From Symbiodinium natans (Eukaryota > Sar > Dinophyceae > Suessiales > Symbiodiniaceae): DNA of 64,000 nucleotides. This document shows, piece after piece, positions 22,206 to 34,508 of the stretch. Each line of letters opens with the position of its first letter. Within the stretch, counting starts at the first letter, position 1. A program made the translations under genes and the position numbers. The notes under the pieces are model-generated. The model saw only the letters and a list, made by a program, of their open reading frames with translations, was not told where the DNA came from and made no database searches. The stretch spans positions 249,001 to 313,000 of the forward strand of contig CAJNDS010002528.1 of the NCBI GenBank assembly GCA_905221605.1. Direction: 5' to 3'.

Positions 22206-22903
22206 AAGGACAATGTTTCTGTTTGGGACAGTCTGCCTCAGGCAAGATGTTTTCATGAACCTGCCTCTCTCTCAGCAACCAGCTCTGTGAGAATGGCCAC
22301 AGCCATCCAAGCCCCTCTAAACTGAGGCCGCATCATGATGACTACTGGCCTGGCTCCGACCTCTTTGTGGTGAGCGATGCGCCTTTCAGGACGCTCTTCT
22401 ATCCAGAAGGCAGATTTGCGACTCGCATGACGGCCAGTATACAGTATCTGACACAACGTGCCGAGTTTTGAACAGGCCCAGACGAGTAGCCCTGGCATGA
22501 TTCTGGCAAAGTCGCAGAAACAAAGGGATGAAGCGTCTCCTTGCCAGGAATCCGCGCCAATTCCCTGCCGGCAGTGTTGTCCGCTACGATGCGCAGGCTG
22601 TGCACTCGGCGAGCGGCCCTGAGAGCTTCAAAGTGACACCTTTAAAGTGGTTTGCGTCGCCCAAGCTTCTACACCTATGTCATTCGCCTGCAGCTCGCAA
22701 TTCTGAACGGAGCCATGCTCTCCGGCTTTCCGCAGCCGGTGGAGGCATGGGCACCTGTTCCTAAGGCCAGGGTTCTGTGCAGCCTCGGAGGGTGCGCACC
22801 GGCGTGGCGTCCAGGACTCGGAACTTCTTGGAAGTGCCCTAAGAATCCCTCCCCCCGAATATTAAACGTATTCACCCCCCCCCTTCCCCCACTATGAAGA
22901 TCC

Positions 22904-22990
22904 CCCCCATGATAGCTATCTCATGGTAATATGGGGGGTTTTAACCCCCCATTGTAGCTATATTATGGTATATGGGGGGATTTTAATAGG
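22904..22990. repeat. Two tandem CCCCCCAT...ATGGGGGG hairpins
   Basis: Two related ~40-nt units in a row, each starting CCCCCCAT(G/T)(A/G)TAGCTAT and ending TATGGGGGG. Each can fold on itself through the C6/G6 ends. Confidence 0.8.
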
Positions 22991-23886
22991 GGAAGGGATA
23001 ATGTGCCTATCATTTCCGCTGGACGCCAGGTGACGCCCGTAGTTCGCACTTTCTTCCGAGTGCACGCCGCGTCCTGAGGTCCTGCCCTGTCTGCTGCGAT
23101 AGGACCGCAACATACTGTAACGCACCCATGCTGGCAGGGTCTTCAGAGTTTTGTTGCCCCATGCCGTATGCAGCTTTTAGCATCGACATGATAACTACAT
23201 TAGGCGACCGTTGTCGCTTTACGACAGTGCGCAAGGATGTGCTCAACACCTCCAGCCCGCAGAAGTATGTGGTAGGTCCCTCCCTGGACGAAATTAGTGC
23301 CATCCAAAGACACACTGATGGCGCATCACCGCCCTTTGCAGCAGCTGTGGCGGCAGTGTCGGAGGCAGGGGCCGGAAGTCCCATGAGTTCGGCAGGCTCG
23401 AAGCAGCCCTTCGGCTTGCGGAGGTGTAGCATGCCACTCTCAACCCCCTGTCAGTTGACTCTGGGCCAAGCAAGCCCTATGCACCCTAAACTCTGAACCT
23501 AACCGGCCATGAAGGTACACTTCCTCCAGTGTGCCTGCGGCACGGCAAGGTGGAGTTGTGGAGGGGACGCGCCAGGTGGCGTGGTGGAAGGCACATGAGC
23601 GAGTTTCAAGACAGCCTCCGACATGCTTGCCAGCTGCGCATCTTCCGCAACGGCTACGATTGGACGGCCTTGGCCGCAACAACATGGCGGCAGTGTCCGG
23701 GACTCAGTTCACAGATGCTGGCCATGCAAAACTCGGATAGCATTTGCAGAGGTGGCTGTAGCAGCTCATTGCTCAGTCCATGCTGTCAAGACCCTCTGGC
23801 ACACCTGTGCATAACGGCTCAAGCCGCCTCTCGCAAGCCGAGCCCTTGAGTGCCTTCGCAGTTGTCCAGAGCGCTTCCCTTCCACG

Positions 23887-25617
23887 ATGGCAAATTCGTT
23901 CGAGTCTGTCCATGTGGAGTCCGAGGAAGAGAGCCAGAATTCTCCCCCAAGCTCCCGTGGCTGGGTGAAGAAGACTGCCATGGTGGCGACCTTGGGCCTA
24001 GGTGTCCTGGCTTTCCTTGCCATGCCGGGGGCAAAGAAGTGTCAATCCTTGGACTTCGGTGCCTTCCAGGGCAAGTCCTCCCTGGGCTTAGACGCGCAGA
24101 TGGCCCTGAAGGCCGATGCTCTCAAGAGCGTGAAGAAGCGCACGGTGGCAGAGAACATCGTCATGAAGGCCATGAAGAGCACCGGCCACAAGTATTCCCA
24201 GCACTACGAGCAGCACGAAGTGCGGTCTCTGCCGGCAGATCCGGCGGACGCTGCGAGAGAGATGCTGACGAAGGACGAGATCATCGCCTACAAGAAGCAG
24301 AAGAATGCGGACCGTATGCGCAAGGCCACCAACGCCTACTGTGCTTTCAATGTTCTGGAGGCCTTTGTGTCGGTGGTTGGCATGGGTGATGACATCAATG
24401 CCATCATCAGGACCTGCCCTCCTCCTCGCGACGGTGAGTCGGAGCTCGCATGCCAAGTGAACGGTGCTATTTTGGTGACCTGGGTGGCCAATGCTGCGGC
24501 GAAGCTGTCTTACGCCGCCTCAAACTGTGCCCTCAATCTCAATGTGGATGCAGTGTGTTCCGTGGGCGTGACCGGCCTCGTCTCTGTCATGGGCGAGCTG
24601 GCGGCGACCGCTTCCCTTGCTGCGGCCACGTGCACAGGGGTCCCGCCACAGCTGACGACTACCAAGATCAGCGTCCTCGGCGACCAGACTGTGCGAGACG
24701 GACGACGATTGCTGATCGGTCAGGGTCCCATTGGTGTGGGCGTGCAGTGTGGGGTGGACGTCGGTATGGTTGTTGCCAACCTTGCCAACATGGGCCTTTC
24801 CATCAACTCGGCGGTGAACAGCGGCCAATGTGGCCGCGTCAACCTCGACGGGCCCATCAACAAGGTTTCTGGTCTCTACAGCGCCCTCTGCACAGTGGAC
24901 ATTGGCGGTGCAATCGCCTACATGAGCCAGGTCGTGACCTTTATCAACTTGATCGTGCCTAGGGACGTTTGGTGAAGCGTGTTTGGGGGCATCTTAAGTT
25001 ATCTGCTGTTCAGATTCAAAGCGAAACACGCGAACAAAAATCAAGTCACTCCCTGCGTGGCACGACAGTCAATCTCCCAACCTGCAAAGAGGTCAAAGAG
25101 GCCTCAACGCTACAGACTTGCTCAAGCCTGCAGACTTCTACAAAGATGAAAGCTTATTATATTCCAACAATTTCCAACATGAAATACCCAGGTGGTTCAC
25201 TGCCAGGACTTTCTGGACGTCAGCGCCCTCTGTGGCGCGAGCATCTCAGGTATCATCACGTCCGCTGCGGCCATGGCCCCTTATGGCGCCGCCGTACACG
25301 CGGCCTGCGCCAAGGGCAGCATCCTTAAGAACCCCAAGAAGGCGGAGGCGATCAGCAGCCTCTACACGGTGCCCACGCCCCGCCGCTTGGAGGAGCTGAA
25401 GCAGCTGCAGGCAGTCAAGGATGCCATGGCCAACCTCAAGGACCTCCGAAAGCAGCTTGAGGCCACTCTCGGATTTAACGCCTCGGTTCCGACTCTCTAT
25501 TCCGAGGCGAACATGGAGCAGATGATCCAACTCATGGACGATGGAGTGACTGATGGCGCAGAGGCGAAGTCCATGCGTGGCTCGTCGATCCTCACCGAGG
25601 AGGAGTGCGAAGAGTAA
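23887..25617 (+). CDS. Membrane-anchored protein of repeated Cys-bounded helices
   Basis: Two exons, 23887-24954 and 25192-25617, joined by a GT-AG phase-0 intron, give 497 residues. A single hydrophobic segment at about 30-48 (AMVATLGLGVLAFLAM) after two Lys suggests a type II anchor or uncleaved signal. From about residue 153, at least five units of about 27-35 residues follow. Each is bounded by Cys and rich in Ala, Val, Leu and Asn/Ser: CAFNVLEAF..IIRTC, CQVNGAILV..ASNC, CSVGVTGLV..AATC, CGVDVGMVV..SGQC and CTVDIGGAI..., with a last unit across the splice site ending in HAAC. The C-terminus is a charged helix. I do not recognise a named family; paired Cys suggest disulfide-linked helical hairpins in a lumen or outside the cell. 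The ATG at 23887 is the first in frame. Confidence 0.85.
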
Positions 25618-28345
25618 GCATCTATCTTGTGATGCACACGTGCTCGGCTTTGTTTCTAAGAACGTTAGCAATGTCTGCGTTCTTAGGCGGCAGGGCCTGC
25701 GATGAGACAGATGTCAACTGACTGTTCTTAAAGGGCCCCATGACGATGACAACGTACTGCAATACAATATGATGGCATTGCAGCAGCGGAACTGAGTGTG
25801 AGTGCACGAGCTAAGGTAGATCAGCTAGATGTCATCGTCAGGACTGGCTATACAGTAAAACAAGTCTCAATTCATCAGACTATTTGGAAGTTTTGGATGA
25901 GCGATCCGCTTATACCAGCTGCTGTGGGACATCCGGTAGTACGTACTGGTACCACACCTCTTGCACAGCTTGTCCTCTGCCCTTCGGTCAGTCCTGGAAT
26001 CATCGGAATTTTGTGATGGAGGCTGCTCGCAGGGCACGTTGTCATGTCAGGACGAAGGCGGGAGGATGGGGGATGAGCTGCCTGTCAGTTTGCTCTGGCC
26101 TCACACGTGGGCTGCGGAGCTGGATGACCGGACATGACTATCAGTCTGTGAAGCCTCACTGCTCAAACCCATCGGCGGCGGTCTAGCTGCCAGCGTGAGG
26201 AATGCAGAAGCAAAAAGAGGCACAGTCTGGGTTCGCCATGCTGTTGTAGACGCTTCTTGGCTAGCCGAACACCCTAGACCCCTGAACCACAAACGTCCCC
26301 AAACCTTATTAAGTACACAAGTCTAGCGTACGGATGAGTCAGTGAGGTGAGTGACGTCGGCAAGAAGCCTCGTGTTCAGTGAGAAAAATGGACACAAGAT
26401 GTCACAACTGTCGAAGCCCGAACTCGAGGCCTTCTCGGCGGCCTCCTCGGACTGGGTGGGGCGGCTGCAGCTGCATCCTGGGTCATTGTTGAAAATCATT
26501 TTACATGTTACATGAATATGAATACTTAAACCCAGTAAGGAACAAAAACATTAATGTTTAATAGTACCCCAACAACGGTGCAGGCATCGGCGCTGGCCAC
26601 CTCGCCGCCCCTGGCCGCGGCCGTGGCTTGCGCGGGCTGCGGGCGGGAAGTGTCGGGTGATTGGTGACGGCTGTGTGAATGCGTGGTTTCTTGCTTGGGG
26701 GGCTTTGTGGCAACAGGCTTTGGCTCCGCGGTCCAGGGTCCAGAAGGGGACATAAATACAAATGCTGTATTGGAGGATCCCTGGCCCCCTGTGCTGCGTT
26801 GTGGTGGGTGCCCCGCCAGATGAGGCCCGACCAGACCACCCTAGGTGCTCAATAAGCTGCGAGCCCTTCCTGTATCTCATCTCAGGAACATTGCAGCCTG
26901 CTTTGTGGAGGAGCTGTCCCAAGCTGTCCGTGGTCCCTGGTGTCGGGCTTGATAGCGCCTGCACGTTGAGGAGATGCTGGTTTTCATCCCTTGGCCCGAC
27001 AAGCCGAGCGCGAAGGACGAGGAAGGCTGTGCAGTGTGCGTTGAGAGCAGCATGGGCAGTGCTGCGCGAATTCTGTTCTTGGCGGCATTCCCGACTTAGA
27101 CGGTGTCAGGAGGACAGAAGGACGGCTACCGGACCAGCTGAAGGCGGGTATGTGGCAAACACAAAGTTTTGTGTGAGAGAAGTCCCTGCAATTCAGTTGA
27201 AGGGCCGGCCTGCGCCGTCTCCAAAGAGACAGTGCGAGCTAGCAGCGAGCTCCTTGCTGCCTTTCACCAAGTGGACATCGTGTTACGAAGTCCCTTTTTG
27301 CTGCGTCACCTGCACTTGGAGGCGAGACTCCGCTCCGTTGCATCCGTGAGCCATGCCTCACCGTGCTTGAGTCCAGCAAACCTAGTGACTTAAGTGGCCA
27401 TAAGATCGTGTCCGTTTGGGGTTTAAGTTTAGGGTTTAGGGTTGAGGGTTGTTTGGGCAACAGGTCTGGCCACTTTGTTCTGCGCCCGCTTTGCTGCCCA
27501 GGAGGCCCAGCAAGCCAAGCCACTCCTGAGACGTGCCGGATTTGTGGCAGATAGCCGGCCCAGCTTTCGCCACTTATGCAGCCTTCCGATCTCAGAGGGC
27601 CTTGCTCTCAGCCTCAGCTGGCATCCATGACTCTGGCTGCTTGCATTTATTTTGTCCTTCGAGTGCAGATGTTGGTGCAAAGGTGGCCAGTCTCGAGCCG
27701 TCTGCCCAGTGTGCATCATCCTCCCGATACCTCATCACGCTATGACGCTCTTTCTAGACCCGCAGGGCTCCTGTAGCACGAACGTATTGGTACTTAGGGC
27801 TTGGGTGTTGCTAGTAAGGCCACCCACTGAATCAGGCTGAAATCAGACCCTAAGGTGGGGCGACGTGGGCCGCTGCATATCAATCCGACTGAGGCCTCCG
27901 AAAATCAGGCATACATGGTTACATGCCGTACATTGCATGTTCTGAACACTCCAAGTTCACAAGAAGCAGAATGCTGTTCCTCATTCGACAGTGGAAGCTG
28001 GCCCTGGCCCGAGAAGCCTTTGTAAGTGCAGGGCCTCTCGACAGATCCGGCGCTGCTTGCAGCGCTGCTTCGGAGTCCGAAGGCCTCTTCGGAATCGGAT
28101 GCCTTGCAGTTTCTTCTGGGCATGGGGGTTTAGGGTTTAGGGTTCCAAAGGGTTTATATCAGAGGCAGAAAGGGAGCTACGTGTCAGACTGCAGGAGTGG
28201 TAGTTGGCGAGTGTGTGGGGCTTGGGTTGCAAGGTGCTTGCGGCTGAGCACATGGAAAGTCGCGAGACGGCGCAATCCCCGGCACGTTGCAGGATGTTAC
28301 GCTGTTGCATGAGGTCGGCGTGAGGTCGCCAAAAGCAGGGCAGCA
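25618..28345. other. Intergenic region, weak coding-like pieces
   Basis: No named gene. About 26965-27100 reads VEEMLVFIPWPDKPSAKDEE and then a Cys/Val stretch, and about 27442-27630 gives an Ala/Arg helix. Either may be an exon. Short TTTAGGG blocks lie at 27417-27451 and 28126-28143. Confidence 0.35.
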
Positions 28346-28359
28346 CAGATGTCATAGAT

Positions 28360-30465
28360 GTAAAAAAAAAAGATATATATATATATATATAGATAATGTG
28401 TTTCATCTAATATACGTATAGATAGATAGATATATATACATAAAATATGGGGCTGCACCCCCCTCCAAGACCCACCTTCGCACCGCGTAAAAGCAAAAGC
28501 TGCAGCAGCACAGTATTTGCAATTTGCGATCTCCTTCCTCGAAGTTACATTTCTGAAAACCCTCTTTATTTACTGCCTCGACAGTCGCATATAAACCTGA
28601 ACCACGCATCAACACCAAAATGTAGCCGCAACGCATCTGCAATCCGCTTCCTTCTACCACGAAACATTCTCACCCAGAACTCTTTCAAAGACGTCACACC
28701 GGTCTTTGACTGTACGAGCGATCTGTACAAACTCCGTTCGTACTTCCACCGTAGTTGTAGGCGTTATCCTCCAAGCAACTTGAGCAATCGTCACATAGTC
28801 ACATAGGTGTCCAATATCTACCCTTGAGCACTAACATATGACATGGAGACCCTGACTCCCCCCCCCCCCCCCGTTGAGCTTTTTAAAGTGGCCTTTAGGC
28901 GCCTCGGGTCTTCTTGGCAGGGACCTTAAGCCGGCAGGCAGGGTAAGGGGGTCCAGCCTGGCAGGTTGCCCAAATTCTCGAATCTGGCCTCAGTCAGGCC
29001 TCCGACAGCCTTGAAGGGGGAGAATACTGGCTACAGGACGATTGACTCTACAGAAGAAGCCTGCCAATACAATTTATTGGACAGAGAAATCCATACTAAT
29101 TTTAACGCTACGCGACCCGCCTCGGCCTGGTGAGCATGTGGCGTCCGCAACACGGCACCTGTAACGGCGTCATTCCTCACGGTCGTCTTCTGTACACGTG
29201 TTAGGGTACCCATTTCAGCCAAAAAAGTGGCCAACAAGGTCGGGTGCCTGCTTTGTGCTACCCATACACCTACGGCCCAAGGCTTCGGCGGATTTCTAGT
29301 CCCTGGCATTCGTAAAATAAAACACGTGCTATCTACTTTTTTCATATGAGAGAAGCCCTACCAAGCTCAGACCTTTTTCTGCACAAACAGTCGCTTCTGT
29401 GAAGCACGCCACACACCTCATAAATGTGAAACTATGCTATCGGGTTCTTCACCAAAATGCAGGACTTGCAAAACCCAAAAACCTATCCTCGCGCTCTGAC
29501 CAAGGATTCTATCAAGCCATGTGGGTATTTGGAGGGTCTTCGGAACGTTAAATATCCATAAATTGCCCCGGGGAGAGGGAATTCTGAACCTCCACATGCC
29601 TGAATCCCCCGATGCAACTCTGTCACCTAATCAAATAAGCATCGTCAAATCGTCATGTAGCCCTCATGGAATGACCGCAAATCCTATATAAAGAGCACAC
29701 AGATGACTCTCTGAACACAATGATAAGAAGCGAACCAGTGAGCGAATGCATGAATTCACTCAGCGATTGCAGGAAGGAAAAGAGCAAATTTACTGTAATT
29801 TCATTCGTTTCTTAGAGAAGTCCGAAAGTAAATGGAATTCAAACATGACTTGCGGGGATTCTCTGGTAGGCATTTAGCTAAATTCTTGGTACCAACAATT
29901 TTTCTCCATTAAAGATTATTCCAGAGAGGTAGAAATTTTAGCTCCTAAAGAAAGAACAAAATAAAAACGTGCTACAACATAATATGTAATTATCATGTCG
30001 TAGACCTACTGAGGTATCTACTGCAGCATTTCCAAGAATTATTCCTGAAGAACCACCTATAGTAAACATGCGCCGAGAACAATGTTAACTCAGCTGCAAC
30101 CCATATGTGGAGTGAACAGGCAACAGAGGAGTTTTCGCAGATTTGCAGCCAATTTCCCGCAATGTGGAAGTGCAGTTCAGATAGGCGGTAAAAAAACAAA
30201 TAAAGCCTTAAACCCTAACCATTCCCCCACTGAGAGATCATGGCGAGAGACCTGGACTAAGTACCTGGCAGTGCGGGTGGCAAAAACCCCAGTCCTGCAA
30301 CCACACCACGGGGAACCATTGGGAGGGGGGGAGGGAGGGGGGGAGGGGGGGGGGCGGCCGAGCCGACATCATAATATGTATATATATATGTATTTAATGT
30401 ACGTATATCTATTTATATATATAATATGTATATGCATATGTATGTGTATATATATATATGGTGCA
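28360..30465. other. AT-rich, TA-microsatellite-flanked region
   Basis: Flanked by (TA)n at 28372-28440 and 30375-30462. The interior is unusually AT-rich for this half of the window and holds no convincing gene; a 104-codon minus frame at 29031-29345 has no known domain. A poly-C run lies at 28859-28873 and G-rich GGGAGGGGGG runs at 30320-30356. Confidence 0.55.
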
Positions 30466-30476
30466 ACTTAAGGTCA

Positions 30477-30780
30477 GTTGCACCGAAGGGGAGCTCCTTC
30501 GCTGGCGGCTACCGGAGTCACTGGATGAGCTCACTGAGGGGTTCCAGGAATCTCCGCAGAAGCGCATGGAAAGGCTGGGCCCATCGACTCTACACCCTAA
30601 ACCCTAAACCCTAAACCCTAAACCCTAGACCCAATGTCTTGCAAGGCTGGGCCGGCGCTGTCTCCTCTTGGGTGCCGTCACTGCGCTGTGCGGCATGCTC
30701 GCCAACCAGGACCCAGTGAACTCCCTCATCCGCACGGTGCTCGGAAATAGCTGCGTTGCACAAAGGAAAGATGCGTGTAG
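30477..30780 (+). other. Coding-like fragments around a telomere-like block
   Basis: 30475-30590 reads CTEGELLRWRLPESLDEL and onward, and 30640-30750 reads LGAVTALCGMLANQDPV and onward. Between them sits a CCCTAAA block (30594-30632) ending in GACCCAATG. Both could be exons; product unknown. Confidence 0.35.
30594..30632 (-). repeat. Interstitial telomere-like block, CCCTAAA
   Basis: Five CCCTAAA units ending CCCTAGACCCAATG. Confidence 0.93.
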
Positions 30781-31019
30781 GAACGCCACAACAACAAGGC
30801 CTTTTCATTTGGAGAAATCTGTTTGTTCAGGCAGTGTCGCCGAAGTTGATGCAGCTGATTCCAGCATCGTTGCTGGGCATAGGTATAGTTGATGCACCTG
30901 CTGTCGCGAGACCGTGCAAAAAGGAGCTGCAGAGATCCGCATGCCCTGCGCCCTTCCCTCCTCCCTTCCACCCAGTGTTTGTCAGTCTCACTCACATTCG
31001 CACTCTCACGCATACCCTG

Positions 31020-31170
31020 GCATACACCGACACGCACGTGCACGCAGGCACGCGCGTGCACGCATGCACGGGCACACACTCTCGCTCGCTCGCGCGCTCT
31101 CTCTCTCTCTCTCTCGCCCTCCCGCTCTCGCTCTCTCTCTCTCTCTCTTTCTCTCTCTCTGTCTGTCTCT
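31020..31170 (+). repeat. CA/CG-rich then CT microsatellite
   Basis: ACGCACGTGCACGCAGGCA-type purine/pyrimidine alternation, then (CT)n with CTCG breaks. Long frames here are repeat artefacts. Confidence 0.93.
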
Positions 31171-31199
31171 CGGTTCGACATCTGCACATAGGACATTGA

Positions 31200-32161
31200 T
31201 TCGCAGTGAAGCACAGCAGCACCGGTAAGAGATTGAGGCCTGGGATCCGCTTTGGACGCTTTCCCGCCTGAGCCACTTTGCGCCTCTGTGAGTGCCCCGC
31301 GAGAAGTGCTTTGTGTGAGCTGTGGCGTTCTTGGGGAGCAGGGTCAGGCTGGACCTGCCCTACTACTTGCTTACTGAGGTTGCAGCCAGCGGGCCCGGAA
31401 GAATGGCATCGGCAGGGCACTGAGTCATTCAAAGCACCAGACCCCAACACGAGACATCAATGGAGATCCACGGATTGCTCGTTAAACTCTTTGTTTTAGC
31501 AGAGTCAAAAAGGCCCGAGCCTTGCGAGGCAGAGGACCCGGGGGGCGGGAAAGGGGGGGGGGGGAAAAAGGACCATGCGTTTCCATTGAACTTCTCATTC
31601 CCGTCACTGGTAGCGCCTGGCAACCTGCAAGCTCCCGGAGGTTCGTTGTGCCATGCCCAGCCCCGCTCCCGCGCAGGATGTGGTTCCTCAATGCTTTGAC
31701 GAAGTTCATTCCTGCCAGCGGTGCCGCAGCCCCTTCAACCGCTAAGATGTGGCACCAAACCTTAAATGCATAAGACGCCCCGGAGCATCTCCAACCACTA
31801 TGGTTTGCTCTGCTTTGAGGTTGCGACCTGGGCAAAGGACCCTTGGGGGACAGCGTCTGCTGGGCTGACGGCTTAGACTCATATGCCAGCCAAGATCAGC
31901 CAAGCAGTAGTCAACCCTGCAGCCTGCTCTCTGGGCTTACACTTCAGGCAGGGTGGATGGATTTCAACCGGCCCGATGCTCAACGAAGAGGTCGAGAATC
32001 GCTTGCATCTTTTGCCTTTGACTGTTTGAGCAGGCCTTCGTCCCCTGTCATTTGGCTTTCTTGCATCTTAGGGTGAAAAAGTCTTTCATGTGTTCTCTGG
32101 CGCAAGGTAGCAAGGCAGTGCCCCACGGTAGACTCGCAGACTCACAGACGACGACAACGAG
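31200..32161. other. Intergenic, upstream of the CCCH gene
   Basis: No supported gene. Contains a G-run (31540-31563). Confidence 0.4.
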
Positions 32162-32899
32162 ATGAGCCACCCCCTGGCTTGGAGCCTGCTGAACAGCACC
32201 AGCGGGCACTGCAGCAAAGGTTCATTCTACATGGACTTCGCGTGTGAAGAAGGAATAGCGCAGACTGACAAGTTCCCATTTGGAGGTTCCTGTGGGGCAG
32301 ACACCCCGACAACAGTGTCGACATGCCTTGGCAGAAGATCCGCGACTGATTTGGAGGACCGAGCTGTGGCGCCTCCACCTCCAGGGTGGGTTCGCTCTCG
32401 TTCAAGGGACTCGTGTTTGCAAGGTCACGAACGAAACGAACATGCTTGCTCTTGGTCTTCGGAATCTTCGGGTTGCTTGCATGGCGACTCGCCAGAACAA
32501 ACTTGGTCTGTGAGGGCGGTAAAGAGCAGCGCCTTGGGCAGCTTTTCTGGGAGGCCCGGAACGAGCGATGCAGAGCTCGAGTCACTCCAAGCGGTCCAAG
32601 CGTCTGAAGAATCGTGGAAGTTTGCTCAGACCCGGTCTCTCCAGTTCGGAGAGCATAGAGAGCTCGAGCTCCAAGAGCTCGGTGCGAACTCCGAGCGTGT
32701 TCCCATGGAGTCCATCGGGTCGGTGCTGCATTCTGAAGGTCTGTGCAAGCCCTGTGCATGGTATTGGAAGCCGCAGAGTTGCGAGAATGGGCGCCACTGC
32801 CTTCATTGTCACCTATGCAGTGCAGACGAACCACGCCGCCGTAGAAAACAGAAGAAGGAAATTAAGCGCGCGCTTCTGCGCGCAGTGCATAGTGCATAG
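32162..32899 (+). CDS. CCCH-type zinc finger protein
   Basis: A single 245-codon exon. The first ~190 residues are low-complexity (Ser, Glu, Arg, Gly). Near the end is one CCCH finger with ideal spacing C-x8-C-x5-C-x3-H (C198, C207, C213, H217; CAWYWKPQSC then ENGRHC), followed by HLC and a basic tail (PRRRRKQKKEIKR). CCCH fingers usually bind AU- or G-rich RNA. Proteins with one such finger after a GxCxPC lead and a basic tail are, to my knowledge, common in dinoflagellates, which rely heavily on post-transcriptional control. An RNA-binding regulator is the likely role. ATG chosen because it is the first in frame; target unknown. Confidence 0.8.
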   Translation: MSHPLAWSLLNSTSGHCSKGSFYMDFACEEGIAQTDKFPFGGSCGADTPTTVSTCLGRRSATDLEDRAVAPPPPGWVRSRSRDSCLQGHERNEHACSWSSESSGCLHGDSPEQTWSVRAVKSSALGSFSGRPGTSDAELESLQAVQASEESWKFAQTRSLQFGEHRELELQELGANSERVPMESIGSVLHSEGLCKPCAWYWKPQSCENGRHCLHCHLCSADEPRRRRKQKKEIKRALLRAVHSA

Positions 32900-34140
32900 A
32901 TCCTTTGCTTAGACCATGTTTTTGCGACAGCCGTCAGTAGCAGCCGTGAGTGCGGCTGCTGATGGCTTACTTCGACGGTCCCACGTATCCCCTCTGCCGG
33001 CAAGAGTTCTTGTCACAAAGGTAGTGACTCGTGAATGACAGGGAAGGCAGGGGATGTTTGTGTACGCACAGTTCCTGACGGCAATGAAGGTTGTCAGGAA
33101 ATCCAGTCTCTTGGCAGCTTCGGTGTGTCGAGGCATCTTCGCCTATCATACGTGGTTTAAAACTATGTAAAACTATCGTAAACTCATACATGGTGGAACT
33201 GCGGGCGCATTCAGAATTTGGCACCCCCTTTAGTCTTTAAACATTGAAGCTGCCGTGCAAATTTGTAAAGCTCAAGCCACCCACGGCGAAGTGGTTGGCT
33301 CCGGCCGCAAATCGCGCCAGTACCCACAAGCTTAGGGCGCGTAATAGCTGGAAGCAGTTGCCATGCATCCTACTTGGTTTGTTCCTCCGATGCTAGTTAC
33401 GAGTTTGTGGGTACTTGACAGAGCTGCTTGAACAGACCAAATCAAGCAGCAGCTGCAGCCAATTGAAGAGCAGTACCATCTGCTATCGGTTGCAAGTATC
33501 CGTGCTTCCTTACACATTCATACACATTCGACGTTGCAAGAATCTCTGCCAGCTCCAACGTTGAGCATGCTCAAGAGGTTCATGATTGAAGTTTTGGAGC
33601 TGCAGCAAGTACAAATGAGGTGTTCCTTTCGTGCTGAAGCTCAGCTCTGCTTTGCTCATTCCGGCCTGAAATGGCCACAGAGATGAGTGGATGCTGCCTT
33701 CGAGAAGAGAAGCCCCGAAAAGCCACCAGGAAGCGGGCTTGCCAGCTTCACCAGCTCCGACGCGCATTGCGTGCGCTTGCGTTTGCGTCAGGGTACGCCG
33801 GGGCGCTGAGCACTACACTCGGCAGTTCTCAGGTGCTGTGGCGCGGCGTCGCGCCTGTGGGCAGGGTGTGGTTGGCAACGAGGCCCCCAACGAGGGAAGC
33901 GGGAAGAGGGATTGACTCGTTGCGAATCTTGGCGTCCAAACATGATGATGGATGATTCATGTTCCCGTAGACAGCGCTCGGGGTGTTCTCCATTTCTAGG
34001 CCTAGAGCAGTGGGAATTCGTGTACCAATGTTGGACAGCAACGACACGAAGGAACATCAAAGGACCGTTCTGCATCCTCCAGGACATGATCTCTGGGCAC
34101 ATGAGTACTATTCGCGGCTGCCTAAGCTTCCCTACCCTCT
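32900..34140. other. Intergenic, nothing recognised
   Basis: Only short frames without known domains on both strands. Confidence 0.4.
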
Positions 34141-34142
34141 AC

Positions 34143-34402
34143 CCCACAAACCCTGAACACTAAACCCCAAACTCTAAACCCTAAACCTGCTGAGTGGTTC
34201 ATCCAGCTATGCAGGTGCCAAAAACTAGCCCCTAAACGCTAAACCCGAGACCCTAGAAGGGCATCCCTTGGCGTGCAGCTGGGGAGTCTTTTTCCAAGCT
34301 GTAACGAAGACCCCGCATTGCTGCTGGCTAGTCGGGTGGGAAAAAAGACCCTAGACCCTAAACCCCTAGACCCTAGACCCTAAACCATAAACCCTAAACC
34401 CA
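34143..34402 (-). repeat. Degenerate CCCTAAA blocks with a conserved linker
   Basis: Three CCCTAAA-rich stretches (34143-34190, 34225-34258, 34345-34402). The first gap contains CATCCAGCTATGCAGGTGCC, a motif also beside the telomere-like units at 11866. Confidence 0.85.
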
Positions 34403-34508
34403 GCCAACGTTGGGAAGAGAGCAGACCAGGCTCGAGCCGCCACGCCTCCACAGCCCGGCTCTCGTGTTTCGAAGCAACTTTCTTTAAGAGGTTTCTCCCT
34501 GTTTCCCA

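Larger units (their letters stand above)
19217..23886. other. Intergenic region with weak coding-like pieces
   Basis: No gene I can name. About 21735-21785 (FQEAFDIVLENLPE), 22335-22470 (PGSDLFVVSDAPFRTLFYPE) and 22528-22680 read like possible exons. A 122-codon frame at 23128-23496 overlaps a 140-codon minus frame, and neither has a known domain. 20990-21185 is AT-rich with no features beyond TA runs. Confidence 0.35.

Noticed and set aside
26551-26964. 137-codon minus-strand frame rich in Pro/Arg/Gly
   Set aside because: GC-rich composition keeps several frames open; no domain or splice support.
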